Assembly: GCA_944376035.1 (NCBI GenBank)
Contig: CALWBJ010000213.1
Coordinates: forward strand, 1-6,673
Direction: 5' to 3'
Length of the DNA: 6,673 bases
Origin: an uncultured Clostridia bacterium
GTDB lineage: Bacteria > Bacillota > Clostridia > Christensenellales > Borkfalkiaceae
Part shown: positions 1 through 5,718 of the stretch, one piece after another
How positions within the stretch are numbered: position 1 is the first letter of the stretch
How the letters are laid out: every line of letters starts with the position of its first letter
Translations under genes and position numbers: made by a program
The notes under the pieces: generated by a model
What the model was told of the DNA's origin: nothing
Database searches by the model: none
The model's input: only the letters and a program-made list of their open reading frames with translations

Positions 1-660
1 GCCGACAAAGCGAAAAGGGTTGTAGGTTATGAAATAGACCAAAAACTTAAACCTATTCTTTTAGAAACTCTAGGCGACAGGGACAACATAGAAATTGTCT
101 TTAAAGACGTCATGAAAGAAAAAATGGCGGATATTGAAAAAAGAGCGGGCGGGCAATATATGTTAGTCGCAAATCTGCCTTATTATATAACAACACCGAT
201 AGTTATGCGCTTTCTGGAAGAAGGAAAAAATCTGAAAGGAATGGCGGTTACCGTACAGGAAGAAGTTGCAAAAAGATTTGAAGCAAGACCCGGTACTTCC
301 GATTATGGCGCGATAACCGTTGCTATAAATTTAAGAGGCTCGGCAAAAATAGTAAAAAAGATAAACAGAGAAATGTTTACGCCTGTTCCCAATGTGGATT
401 CGGCGGTAGTGAAAATCGACATGGAAAAAAATAAATTTCCTTCCGCTGACCTTTCTGCCGTACGGGACTTGGTCAGATGCGGTTTTTCGAGCAGGAGAAA
501 GACGCTTGTCAACAATCTGATGAATTTTTATAAACTTGAAAGAAAAACTGCAGAAGAACTGCTTGCAGAGGCGTCTATACCGCTTTCTGCCCGCGGAGAA
601 ACACTATCTGCCGAACAGTTCGTAGTTTTGTCGGATTTAATTAAAAACAAACTTTCCTGA
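1..660 (+). CDS. rsmA: 16S rRNA (adenine1518-N6/adenine1519-N6) dimethyltransferase, 5'-truncated
   Basis: RsmA/KsgA uses S-adenosylmethionine to dimethylate two adjacent adenines in the 3'-terminal helix of 16S rRNA late in small-subunit assembly. The frame is open from the first base, so the start codon and roughly the first 65 residues, with the family's glycine-rich SAM loop, lie outside the window. Of 219 visible residues, 9-13 (GYEID) are the acidic end of the second Rossmann strand, and 58-62 (NLPYY) are the catalytic N6-adenine methylase motif. VQEEVAKRF (about 85-93), PVPNVDSAVV (128-137) and FSSRRKTLVNNL (162-173) are family signatures, the last in the C-terminal RNA-binding part. 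The ATG at 112 is internal and is not the start, because conserved sequence continues upstream of it. The stop lies 48 bp before rdgB, with no clear terminator between, so co-transcription is likely. Identity is secure; only the N-terminus is unseen. Confidence 0.96.
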   Translation, partial: ADKAKRVVGYEIDQKLKPILLETLGDRDNIEIVFKDVMKEKMADIEKRAGGQYMLVANLPYYITTPIVMRFLEEGKNLKGMAVTVQEEVAKRFEARPGTSDYGAITVAINLRGSAKIVKKINREMFTPVPNVDSAVVKIDMEKNKFPSADLSAVRDLVRCGFSSRRKTLVNNLMNFYKLERKTAEELLAEASIPLSARGETLSAEQFVVLSDLIKNKLS

Positions 661-708
661 CGGGAAATGCGACAAAAAATTATAAAATAAAAAAGCCGAG
701 GTTTCGGA

Positions 709-1275
709 ATGAAGAAAATAGTGCTTGCAAGTTCGAATAAAGGAAAACTTAAAGAAATAAAGCATATGTTTACGGAATACGAAGTAGTATCCTGTAAAGA
801 TATGGGTTTTAATGATGAGATAGAAGAAAACGGAAAGACTTTTTACGAAAACGCGCTTATCAAGGCAAAAACGGTTTCCGACGCGCTTAACCTTCCCGCA
901 CTTGCAGATGACAGCGGAATATGCGTGGAATCACTCGGCGGCGCGCCGGGTATATACAGCGCGAGATATTCTCCCGAAGGTACGGACAGAAGCAATTACG
1001 AACTGCTTTTAAAAAACCTTGAAGGAGTTAAAAACAGAAAAGCAAAATTTGTCTGTTGCATGGTGTATTATAAACCGGGCGGAGAAATTATTACCGCTAC
1101 CGGAGAAACGGAGGGCGAAGTGCTGTACGCACCCGAAGGCGAAAACGGTTTCGGTTACGACCCTGTATTTTACAGTAACGACTTGGGAAAAAGTCTCGGC
1201 GTTGCTACAGAAGAAGAGAAAAATGCTATAAGCCATCGCCGTCGCGCGCTCGAAAAATTAAAGGAGTTACTTTGA
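709..1275 (+). CDS. rdgB: XTP/dITP diphosphatase (RdgB/HAM1 family)
   Basis: This enzyme hydrolyses non-canonical purine nucleoside triphosphates (ITP, dITP, XTP) to monophosphates and pyrophosphate, keeping deaminated bases out of DNA and RNA. At 188 residues it is close to the usual family length of about 190-200. Visible signatures are ASSNKGKLKEI (7-17, nucleotide and phosphate contact), ADDSG (66-70, with D68 as the expected catalytic and metal-binding aspartate), GAPGIYSARY (78-87), GFGYDPVF (147-154) and the C-terminal NAISHRRRAL (172-181), which contacts the base. The ATG is preceded by GAGG at 698-701 with a 7-nt spacer, and conserved sequence begins directly after it, so the start is well supported. 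Its stop codon overlaps the TTG start of the next gene. The same pair, rdgB followed by a metallophosphoesterase, occurs in Bacillus as ysnA-ysnB. All key residues are present. Confidence 0.96.
   Translation: MKKIVLASSNKGKLKEIKHMFTEYEVVSCKDMGFNDEIEENGKTFYENALIKAKTVSDALNLPALADDSGICVESLGGAPGIYSARYSPEGTDRSNYELLLKNLEGVKNRKAKFVCCMVYYKPGGEIITATGETEGEVLYAPEGENGFGYDPVFYSNDLGKSLGVATEEEKNAISHRRRALEKLKELL
1261..1266 (+). promoter_or_regulatory. Shine-Dalgarno site for a TTG start
   Basis: AAGGAG lies inside the last codons of rdgB, five bases before the TTG at 1272-1274. No ATG or GTG in that frame is close enough to use this site, and the TTG places conserved metallophosphoesterase sequence immediately downstream. 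This site therefore decides the start of the next gene. Confidence 0.8.
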
Positions 1276-1736
1276 TTAAGGCGGTTATAATATCTGATAC
1301 TCACGGAAATCTCGGCGCTATCGAAAAACTCCTTCCGATAATGAAGGAAAGCGACGCAGTGTTTCATTTGGGAGATTTTTCCTCCGATATCAAACCTTTT
1401 TCAGGTGAGATAAAAAAGTTGTACTCGGTAAATGGCAACTGCGACGGAGGCGGTGAAGATTTGATTGCAGAGATAGGCGGACTTAAAATACTTTTAACGC
1501 ATGGCGACCGTTACGGAGTTAAAACTTCAATGCTCAAACTTTTATTACGGGCGAAAGAAGCGAAAGTTCAGGCTGTTTTTTACGGACATACGCATATACC
1601 TCGCGAGGAAACTGTTGAAGGAATAAAATTCATAAATCCCGGTTCTATGACGAGATACGGGGAAAAAACCTACTGTTATGCCGTAATAGATAAAGGTAAG
1701 ATTATTTCTAAAATAGTGCCGCTATACGATTTATAA
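1272..1736 (+). CDS. YfcE/MJ0936-family metallophosphoesterase (YsnB-like)
   Basis: A small calcineurin-like phosphodiesterase of 154 residues. It carries the complete set of dinuclear metal ligands in order: SDTHGN (8-13), HLGD (32-35), GNCD (55-58), THGD (76-79), GHTH (105-108) and the NPGS (122-125) typical of this subfamily. Family members hydrolyse model phosphodiesters in vitro with Mn or Ni, but the natural substrate is generally unknown, so I assign none. No signal peptide or membrane segment is seen, so it should be cytosolic. Translation starts at TTG, overlapping the rdgB stop as TTGA, with AAGGAG five bases upstream. This implies translational coupling with rdgB. The pairing matches Bacillus ysnA-ysnB and fits a housekeeping role, but does not prove one in nucleotide metabolism. 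The next gene, cysK, begins 64 bp later. Confidence 0.93.
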   Translation: MIKAVIISDTHGNLGAIEKLLPIMKESDAVFHLGDFSSDIKPFSGEIKKLYSVNGNCDGGGEDLIAEIGGLKILLTHGDRYGVKTSMLKLLLRAKEAKVQAVFYGHTHIPREETVEGIKFINPGSMTRYGEKTYCYAVIDKGKIISKIVPLYDL

Positions 1737-1800
1737 CTGAATTGATTTCTAAAAACTTAAATTGTTTGAAAACAGGCTTTTTTAAGAAGGTAAATTATAT

Positions 1801-2727
1801 ATGAAAATAAAGCAATCGATAGACGATATAATAGGAAAAACTCCGCTTTTACAACTTAATAATATAATGGAAACGCAAGCGCTGAAAGGTAAAATTCTGG
1901 CAAAACTGGAATATCTTAACCCTGCCGGGAGCGTTAAGGACAGGGCGGCGAAATCCATGCTTGACGACGCCGAAAGTAGAGGCGTAATAAAGTCGGGCGC
2001 AACAATAATAGAGCCTACCAGCGGCAACACGGGAATAGGTCTTGCCGCGATAGGAGCAAGGCGAGGATATAAAGTTATATTAACTATGCCCGACACTATG
2101 AGTATGGAGAGAAGAAAACTCCTTTCCGCATACGGTGCGGAAGTTGTGCTTACCAAAGGTGCGCTCGGTATGAAAGGGGCTATAGATAAGGCTATTGAAC
2201 TAAATAAAACCATACCTAACAGTTTTATTCCGTCTCAGTTTGAAAATCCTGCAAATATACAGGCGCATTATAAAACAACGGGTCCCGAAATATGGGAAGA
2301 CACAGAAGGGAAAGTCGATATTTTGGTTGCAGGCGTAGGCTCGGGCGGAACTTTAAGCGGAACGGGCAAATTCCTTAAAGAGAAAAATCCTGAAATCAAG
2401 GTGGTCGCCGTAGAACCCGCCTCATCTCCGATGATTGAAAAAGGGTATTCGGGAAGTCATAAAATACAGGGAATAGGAGCAAATTTTATCCCTGCAAATT
2501 TTGACAGAAAAGTTTGCGATTTTGTTATGGGAATAACCGATGAACAGGCTATGGACGGAGCAAGGCTTATTGCAAAGAAAGAAGGCATATTGGTCGGTAT
2601 TTCGTCAGGCGCTGCCCTTTACGCCGCTATGGAACTTGCTAAAAAGGAAGAGAATCAAGGAAAAAATATAATTGTTATTATTCCCGATACGGGGGACAGA
2701 TATCTCTCGACAGAACTTTTCAGTTAA
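1801..2727 (+). CDS. cysK: Cysteine synthase (O-acetylserine sulfhydrylase)
   Basis: A PLP enzyme that makes cysteine from O-acetylserine and sulfide, the last step of cysteine biosynthesis, in the cytosol. The length of 308 residues is normal for CysK. PAGSVKDR (41-48) holds the Schiff-base lysine K46. TSGNTG (73-78) is the substrate loop, GVGSGGTLSGTG (178-189) binds the PLP phosphate, KIQGIGANFIP (221-231) is the typical flexible segment, GISSGAA (266-272) supplies the serine facing the pyridine nitrogen (S269), and PDTGDRYLST (295-304) is the C-terminal signature. There is no C-terminal CBS domain, which argues against cystathionine beta-synthase. The ATG has AAGAAGG at 1784-1790 with a 10-nt spacer. 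No cysE or sulfur-assimilation gene is visible nearby, and no T-box or SAM riboswitch fits in the 64-bp upstream gap. A closely related O-phosphoserine or cystathionine-type enzyme cannot be excluded by motif alone. Confidence 0.94.
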   Translation: MKIKQSIDDIIGKTPLLQLNNIMETQALKGKILAKLEYLNPAGSVKDRAAKSMLDDAESRGVIKSGATIIEPTSGNTGIGLAAIGARRGYKVILTMPDTMSMERRKLLSAYGAEVVLTKGALGMKGAIDKAIELNKTIPNSFIPSQFENPANIQAHYKTTGPEIWEDTEGKVDILVAGVGSGGTLSGTGKFLKEKNPEIKVVAVEPASSPMIEKGYSGSHKIQGIGANFIPANFDRKVCDFVMGITDEQAMDGARLIAKKEGILVGISSGAALYAAMELAKKEENQGKNIIVIIPDTGDRYLSTELFS

Positions 2728-2790
2728 CTTAACTTAATTTTATCTGAATTATTATTAAAAAACGGTATTTTAGAAATTTACTTTCATTAA

Positions 2791-2812
2791 TTAACAAATT
2801 TTACTTTGTTAA
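2791..2812. repeat. Perfect inverted repeat over a -35 region (possible operator)
   Basis: TTAACAAA-N6-TTTGTTAA is a perfect repeat with 8-bp arms, 64 bp after the cysK stop. Its 6-bp centre (2799-2804, TTTACT) coincides with the best -35 match for the TATAAT at 2823-2828. No T-run follows on the + strand, so a terminator role is unlikely. A repressor-binding site is possible, but I cannot name a regulator. AT-richness makes chance palindromes of this kind fairly likely. Confidence 0.45.
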
Positions 2813-2828
2813 ATGGACGTGTTATAAT
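2799..2828 (+). promoter_or_regulatory. Candidate extended -10 promoter downstream of cysK
   Basis: A consensus TATAAT (2823-2828) is preceded by TGT (2820-2822), giving a full TGn extended -10 element. A partial -35, TTTACT (2799-2804, four of six matches to TTGACA), lies 18 bp upstream. The predicted start is a purine near 2833-2834. No substantial ORF follows on this strand before the terminator at 2930-2958, and the next gene (rpmB) is on the other strand, so the promoter would make a short non-coding RNA. Confidence 0.5.
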
Positions 2829-2833
2829 TCTGA

Positions 2834-2958
2834 GTTTATCGGTTAAATTTTATATTTATAAATATGAAGATAAAAGTTTTAATTGAGGTTAACTGAAAAT
2901 AGTGTGAAAATGCAATAAAAGAATGTAACAAAAAAGCCGCCGTTTCAGGCGGTTTTTT
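2834..2958 (+). ncRNA. Candidate small RNA of about 125 nt
   Basis: The interval is bounded by an extended -10 promoter and a GC-rich intrinsic terminator and contains no credible coding sequence; the longest ATG frame, at 2865, has 10 codons and no ribosome-binding site. A hairpin can be drawn: 2843-2853 pairs with 2870-2882 as an 11-bp AU stem with a 2-nt bulge. Alternatively CGGUUAA (2840-2846) pairs with UUAACUG (2889-2895), including one G-U pair. The region from 2896 to 2929 is purine-rich and appears unpaired. I recognise no known RNA family. The interval could equally be just the cysK 3' untranslated region, since no nearer cysK terminator is seen, or both. No homology evidence is available. 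Confidence 0.35.
2930..2958 (+). terminator. Intrinsic terminator, probably bidirectional
   Basis: CCGCC (2937-2941) pairs with GGCGG (2948-2952) around the loop GTTTCA. The stem is extended by a G-U pair and by an A-run (2930-2935) facing a T-run (2953-2958). The T-run terminates + strand transcription from cysK or the candidate small RNA. The A-run reads as a T-run on the other strand, so it can back up the rpmB terminator. Confidence 0.88.
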
Positions 2959-2966
2959 AGTTTTAA

Positions 2967-2998
2967 ATTAAAAAATGTGTAAAACAGATTACACATTT
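2967..2998 (-). terminator. AU-rich intrinsic terminator for rpmB
   Basis: AAATGTGTAA (2973-2982) and TTACACATTT (2989-2998) form a perfect 10-bp stem with a 6-nt loop. Read on the minus strand, the hairpin runs into a T-rich tract (the A-run at 2969-2975), 35 bp after the rpmB stop. On the + strand the hairpin is followed by only three T, so it works best for the rpmB direction. A smaller hairpin, TACCGT-4-ACGGTA at 3002-3017, lies between it and rpmB. Confidence 0.65.
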
Positions 2999-3032
2999 AA
3001 ATACCGTAAAAACGGTAAAGAGCCGAAAAAGT

Positions 3033-3224
3033 TTACGCTCTTTCGACTTTGCCGCTTTTCAAGCATCTTGTGCAGACATATTCCTTTGACACTTTGCCGT
3101 CAGCGGTCTTAATACTTACTTTTTGCAGATTAGCCTCATAAGATTTAGGTGTTTTGCGGTTAGAGTGGCTGACGAGATTTCCTGAAAGTTTACCTTTACC
3201 GCATACGCTACAAATCCTGCTCAT
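3033..3224 (-). CDS. rpmB: 50S ribosomal protein bL28, zinc-binding (C+) form
   Basis: A 63-residue basic protein of the large ribosomal subunit. The start MSRICSVCGKG and the segment SHSNRKTPKSYEANLQKV (about 19-36) are characteristic of bL28. Two CXXC pairs, C5/C8 and C51/C54, form a four-cysteine zinc ribbon, so this is the C+ type rather than the zinc-independent paralogue found in some bacteria. The length fits the family. The ATG has AGGAGG at 3232-3237 on the minus strand with a 7-nt spacer, the best ribosome-binding site in the window, as expected for a highly expressed gene. It stands alone, with its own promoter (3271-3299) and terminator (2967-2998), and is divergent from the asp23-like gene, the arrangement seen for rpmB and yloU in Bacillus. 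Confidence 0.97.
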   Translation of the reverse strand: MSRICSVCGKGKLSGNLVSHSNRKTPKSYEANLQKVSIKTADGKVSKEYVCTRCLKSGKVERA

Positions 3225-3270
3225 ATAAAAATCCTCCTGTTGGGAAATCGTTTATTTTTCAACAACAAAT

Positions 3271-3299
3271 AATGTACCATATAATCGGACAAAAAGCAA
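3271..3299 (-). promoter_or_regulatory. Promoter for rpmB
   Basis: On the minus strand, TTGCTT (3294-3299) and TACATT (3271-3276) are separated by 17 bp. TGG directly before the -10 provides an extended TGn element. Transcription would begin near 3264, giving a leader of about 40 nt that includes the AGGAGG site. The leader seems too short for an elaborate ribosomal-protein autoregulatory structure. Confidence 0.6.
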
Positions 3300-3380
3300 C
3301 AAAATTTCGTTAAAATAATAAAAAAATATAGTAAATATTTTTCATAAAATCAAAAATTTTTAATAATTTATCTTAAAGTG

Positions 3381-3409
3381 TTGCAAAAGAATCATAAATA
3401 TTGTAAAAT
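3381..3409 (+). promoter_or_regulatory. Promoter for the asp23-like/fakA operon
   Basis: TTGCAA (3381-3386) and TAAAAT (3404-3409) are separated by 17 bp, matching sigma-A consensus at four and five of six positions. The predicted start near 3416 gives a leader of about 20 nt before the ATG at 3437. The sequence upstream (3301-3375) is almost pure A/T and could act as an UP element. It includes an AT-rich inverted repeat, AAAAATAT-5-ATATTTTT, at 3322-3342, which may be chance. Confidence 0.65.
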
Positions 3410-3436
3410 AACAGTATCGTATTAGCGAGGATAGTT

Positions 3437-3787
3437 ATGTCGGCGAAGACGAATAATATTTACGGCAAAATAATAATAACCAATAAAACGATAGGGCGGT
3501 TTGTCAATCATATCGCCATGGATTGCTACGGGATAGTGGAACTTGTCCCGTTCAGTCTTTTTGAAAGCGTTAAAGGTTTTTTTACATTCGGCTCGGAAGG
3601 GAAGGGCGTGAAAGTACGCTCGGTCGGAGACCGGATTTTTATCGACGTGTCCGTAATAGTTAAGTACGGCGTATCAATCAAAGCGGTAGTTGAAGCCCTT
3701 AAAGAATCCGTCAAGTACAAGGTGGAAAGGTTTACGGGAATGATAGTGGATACTATAAACGTAAATGTGGTGGGCGTAAAAAAATAG
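3437..3787 (+). CDS. Asp23/Gls24 family envelope-stress protein (YloU-like)
   Basis: A 116-residue protein of the Asp23 (DUF322) family, which in Firmicutes includes alkaline shock protein 23 and YloU. The visible pattern is family-typical: a first beta strand GKIIITNKTIGR (10-21), a short helix leading to a conserved YGIVEL (31-36), then GVKVRSVGDRIFIDVSVIVKYGVSI (57-81), a helix, and a final strand ending in the TGMIVDTINVNVVGV segment (100-114). There is no signal peptide or membrane segment. Related proteins sit beneath the membrane through partners, but no such partner is seen here. The molecular function is not established. Translation starts at ATG with GAGG at 3427-3430 and a 6-nt spacer. 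It directly precedes fakA with a 42-bp gap, a very widespread pairing in Firmicutes that suggests a shared role in membrane lipid or envelope homeostasis; that role is inference. Confidence 0.9.
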   Translation: MSAKTNNIYGKIIITNKTIGRFVNHIAMDCYGIVELVPFSLFESVKGFFTFGSEGKGVKVRSVGDRIFIDVSVIVKYGVSIKAVVEALKESVKYKVERFTGMIVDTINVNVVGVKK

Positions 3788-3829
3788 TCGAAAAAATTAA
3801 GATTCTCTCTATATTCGGAGTTTACAGTC

Positions 3830-5458
3830 ATGCAAAAAACAATAAACGGAGCGATGCTGAAGTCGATGATATTGACTGCGGCTAAACTTCTTGAAATAAA
3901 CAGGGTAAATGTAGATTCATTAAACGTATTTCCGGTGCCTGACGGCGATACCGGCACAAACATGTCTCTGACATTGCAGTCGGCGGTCAAAGAGATAATA
4001 AATTGTCCGAGCAACTCGGTTTCGGCTGTAGCCGACGCGGTGGCAAAAGGCGCGCTTCGCGGAGCGAGAGGTAATTCAGGAGTAATACTTTCACAGGTTT
4101 TAAGAGGATTCTGTAACACGGTAAAGAACGCGCAGGAAATAGATACACGTTTGTTTGCACAGGCATTGAAAGCGGGAGCGGAAGTAGCTTACGGAGCGGT
4201 AAGCAAACCTCAGGAAGGCACAATGCTGACGGTAGCCAAAATGGTCGCTGAACACGCTGTAAGCATAAGGAATAAACATAAAGATTTTGAAACTTTCCTG
4301 CCTGAAATAATAAATAAAGGCAATCTTGCGGTTGAACTTACGCCGTCGCTGTTACCCGTACTTAAAAAAGCGGGAGTTGTGGACGCAGGCGGTAAGGGGC
4401 TCATGTGTCTTTATGAAGGTATGTACAAAGCGGTTATGGGAGAGACTGTAAGCGGGGATGTAGTTTTACCCGAAGCCAAGTCAAACGAAACCGCTATGGA
4501 ACATGCGGACATTATGAGTCTCGGCAGCATAGAATTTGCATACTGCACGGAATTTTTCATAATTAACATAAATAAGAAAACAACAGTTGCCGATATAGAA
4601 AAACTAAGAGAAAAACTTATGACGATCGGCGATTGCGTTATAGTTATAGGCGATCTTGAACTCGTAAAAGTACACGTCCATACCAACCAACCCGGAGTAG
4701 CGCTCAGCGAGGCATTGAAACTCGGCGAACTTGATAAACTGAAAATCGAGAACATGCTTGAACAGAACCGTGCGCTGAAAAAAAAGTACGAAGAAGAGAA
4801 AAAGGATATGGGCATGGTATCGGTGTCATCGGGAGACGGATTGCTCAGTATTTTTAAAGACCTTATGGTTGATTTCGTGATTGACGGAGGACAGTCTATG
4901 AATCCTTCGGCAAGCGATATAGCGGACGCAGTTCAACGCGTAAATGCGGATAACGTATTTGTGTTCCCGAACAACAAAAATATAATTCTTGCGGCGGAAC
5001 AGGCGAAATCGCTTGTTGAGAACAGAACGATACACGTTATACCCACAAAGAATGTGCCGCAGGGATTTTCGGCGGCGTTAGCATTCAATCCCGATCTTCC
5101 GGTTGACGAAAATAAAGCAAATATGATACACGCTATGGATACTATAACCGTAGGGCAGGTAACATATGCGGTCAGAAACACTAAAATAGACGGGTTCGAA
5201 CTTAAAGAAGGCGATATAGTCGGTCTCGATAATAAAAAGATTCTTGCCAAAGGAAAAAATAAAGACGATGTAGTGATTGACCTTATAGAGCGTTTGCGTG
5301 ACGGAGAAGAACTGATAACTTTATATTACGGACAGGACGTGAAGGAAGAAGAGGCAAACGCGTTAAAGGAAAAAATAAAAGAGAAGTACCCCGAATGCGA
5401 TGTGGTTATTCATTACGGCGGTCAGCCTATATATTATTATTATATAGCATTAGAATAA
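3830..5458 (+). CDS. fakA: Fatty acid kinase ATP-binding subunit FakA (DAK2/DhaL domain, YloV-like)
   Basis: FakA transfers phosphate from ATP to a fatty acid carried by a FakB protein. The acyl-phosphate is then used by PlsX/PlsY for phospholipid synthesis, so exogenous or recycled fatty acids can be incorporated. The 542 residues match full-length FakA (about 550). The N-terminal DhaL-type domain (about 1-200) shows PVPDGDTGTNM (35-45, with D38 and D40 as expected Mg-ATP ligands), RGARGNSGVILSQ (77-89), EGTMLTV (129-135) and DAGGKGL (185-191). The middle domain has YCTEF (238-242) and VHVHT (281-285); C239, H282 and H284 match the positions expected for the family's zinc site. The C-terminal domain includes DGGQSMNPS (352-360) and ends in a tyrosine-rich stretch. 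The ATG has CGGAG at 3816-3820, with a 9-nt spacer. No fakB or plsX is in the window; recG follows after a terminator. Confidence 0.95.
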   Translation: MQKTINGAMLKSMILTAAKLLEINRVNVDSLNVFPVPDGDTGTNMSLTLQSAVKEIINCPSNSVSAVADAVAKGALRGARGNSGVILSQVLRGFCNTVKNAQEIDTRLFAQALKAGAEVAYGAVSKPQEGTMLTVAKMVAEHAVSIRNKHKDFETFLPEIINKGNLAVELTPSLLPVLKKAGVVDAGGKGLMCLYEGMYKAVMGETVSGDVVLPEAKSNETAMEHADIMSLGSIEFAYCTEFFIININKKTTVADIEKLREKLMTIGDCVIVIGDLELVKVHVHTNQPGVALSEALKLGELDKLKIENMLEQNRALKKKYEEEKKDMGMVSVSSGDGLLSIFKDLMVDFVIDGGQSMNPSASDIADAVQRVNADNVFVFPNNKNIILAAEQAKSLVENRTIHVIPTKNVPQGFSAALAFNPDLPVDENKANMIHAMDTITVGQVTYAVRNTKIDGFELKEGDIVGLDNKKILAKGKNKDDVVIDLIERLRDGEELITLYYGQDVKEEEANALKEKIKEKYPECDVVIHYGGQPIYYYYIALE

Positions 5459-5470
5459 AACGGAAAATAC

Positions 5471-5497
5471 GGGGAAAGTTAAGACTTTCCCCTTTTT
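5471..5497 (+). terminator. Strong intrinsic terminator after fakA
   Basis: GGGGAAAGT (5471-5479) and ACTTTCCCC (5484-5492) form a perfect 9-bp stem with a TAAG tetraloop, followed by TTTTT (5493-5497), 12 bp after the fakA stop. This is the cleanest terminator in the window and should separate fakA from recG. Confidence 0.93.
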
Positions 5498-5500
5498 AGT

Positions 5501-5523
5501 TAAGTTCCGTCTGACGAAACTTA
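5501..5523. repeat. Imperfect palindrome after the fakA terminator
   Basis: TAAGTTCCGT-CTG-ACGAAACTTA is an inverted repeat with 10-bp arms and one mismatch, starting 3 bp after the T-run of the fakA terminator. The very short centre suits a protein-bound DNA palindrome better than an RNA hairpin. No T-run follows. Its function is unknown; it is too far (about 50 bp) upstream of the weak -10 elements to be a simple overlapping operator. Confidence 0.45.
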
Positions 5524-5539
5524 TGCAGACTAATTAAAC

Positions 5540-5564
5540 GTCGGGCGTTCCGGCTTTATTTTAT
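5540..5564 (+). terminator. Weak second terminator-like hairpin
   Basis: GTCGG (5540-5544) pairs with CCGGC (5550-5554), including one U-G pair, around a GCGTT loop. The T-rich stretch TTTATTTTAT follows. The stem is only 5 bp and the T-run is interrupted, so at most this backs up the fakA terminator. Confidence 0.3.
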
Positions 5565-5565
5565 G

Positions 5566-5579
5566 TGATATATTATAAT
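5566..5579 (+). promoter_or_regulatory. Possible promoter for recG (-10 elements only)
   Basis: Two overlapping -10 candidates are seen: TGA followed by TATATT (5569-5574), an extended -10, and a consensus TATAAT (5574-5579). No good -35 is found 16-18 bp upstream of either. A promoter is expected here because fakA ends in a strong terminator. It would give recG a leader of about 135 nt. That leader contains a small inverted repeat, ACTTAT-7-ATAAGT (5665-5683), 35 bp before the start codon. Confidence 0.4.
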
Positions 5580-5718
5580 CTGTTTAACATAATGAAACAT
5601 GCGGACGATTATCCGAAAAACATAATAAACCCGTTATTCGGAACGAGAAAAGTTTAATTTATATACTTATATGAATAATAAGTGATGTTCAAAAATCAGA
5701 GAATGTACGAGGGAAAAT

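Noticed and set aside
1756..1786. A hairpin before cysK (CTTAAA ... TTTAAG with an inner TTGTT/AACAG stem) whose 3' arm touches the Shine-Dalgarno site; considered as a terminator, T-box or thermosensor.
   Set aside because: The stem is short, AU-rich and interrupted by a 5-nt bulge. The T-run lies inside the structure rather than after it, and the 64-bp gap is too small for a T-box or SAM riboswitch.
1782..2213. A 143-codon open frame on the minus strand opposite the start of cysK.
   Set aside because: It is antisense to well-conserved cysK sequence, has no ribosome-binding site worth noting and resembles no family; it is a shadow of the codon bias.
2865..2897. A 10-codon ATG frame inside the candidate small RNA, considered as a microprotein.
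   Set aside because: There is no Shine-Dalgarno sequence, the upstream bases are A/U only, and the length is within chance expectation.
3322..3342. AT-rich inverted repeat AAAAATAT-5-ATATTTTT between the divergent rpmB and asp23-like promoters, considered as a shared operator.
   Set aside because: It lies in an almost pure A/T stretch where such repeats are expected by chance, and it overlaps neither promoter core.
3526..4119. A 197-codon open frame on the minus strand across the asp23-like/fakA junction.
   Set aside because: It overlaps two clearly conserved genes on the other strand, has a low-complexity S/T/P-rich translation and shows no motif.
5592..5657. A 21-codon ATG frame in the fakA-recG gap, just after the TATAAT at 5574-5579; considered as a leader peptide for recG.
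   Set aside because: No ribosome-binding site precedes the ATG and no attenuator structure couples it to recG; chance frames of this size are common.
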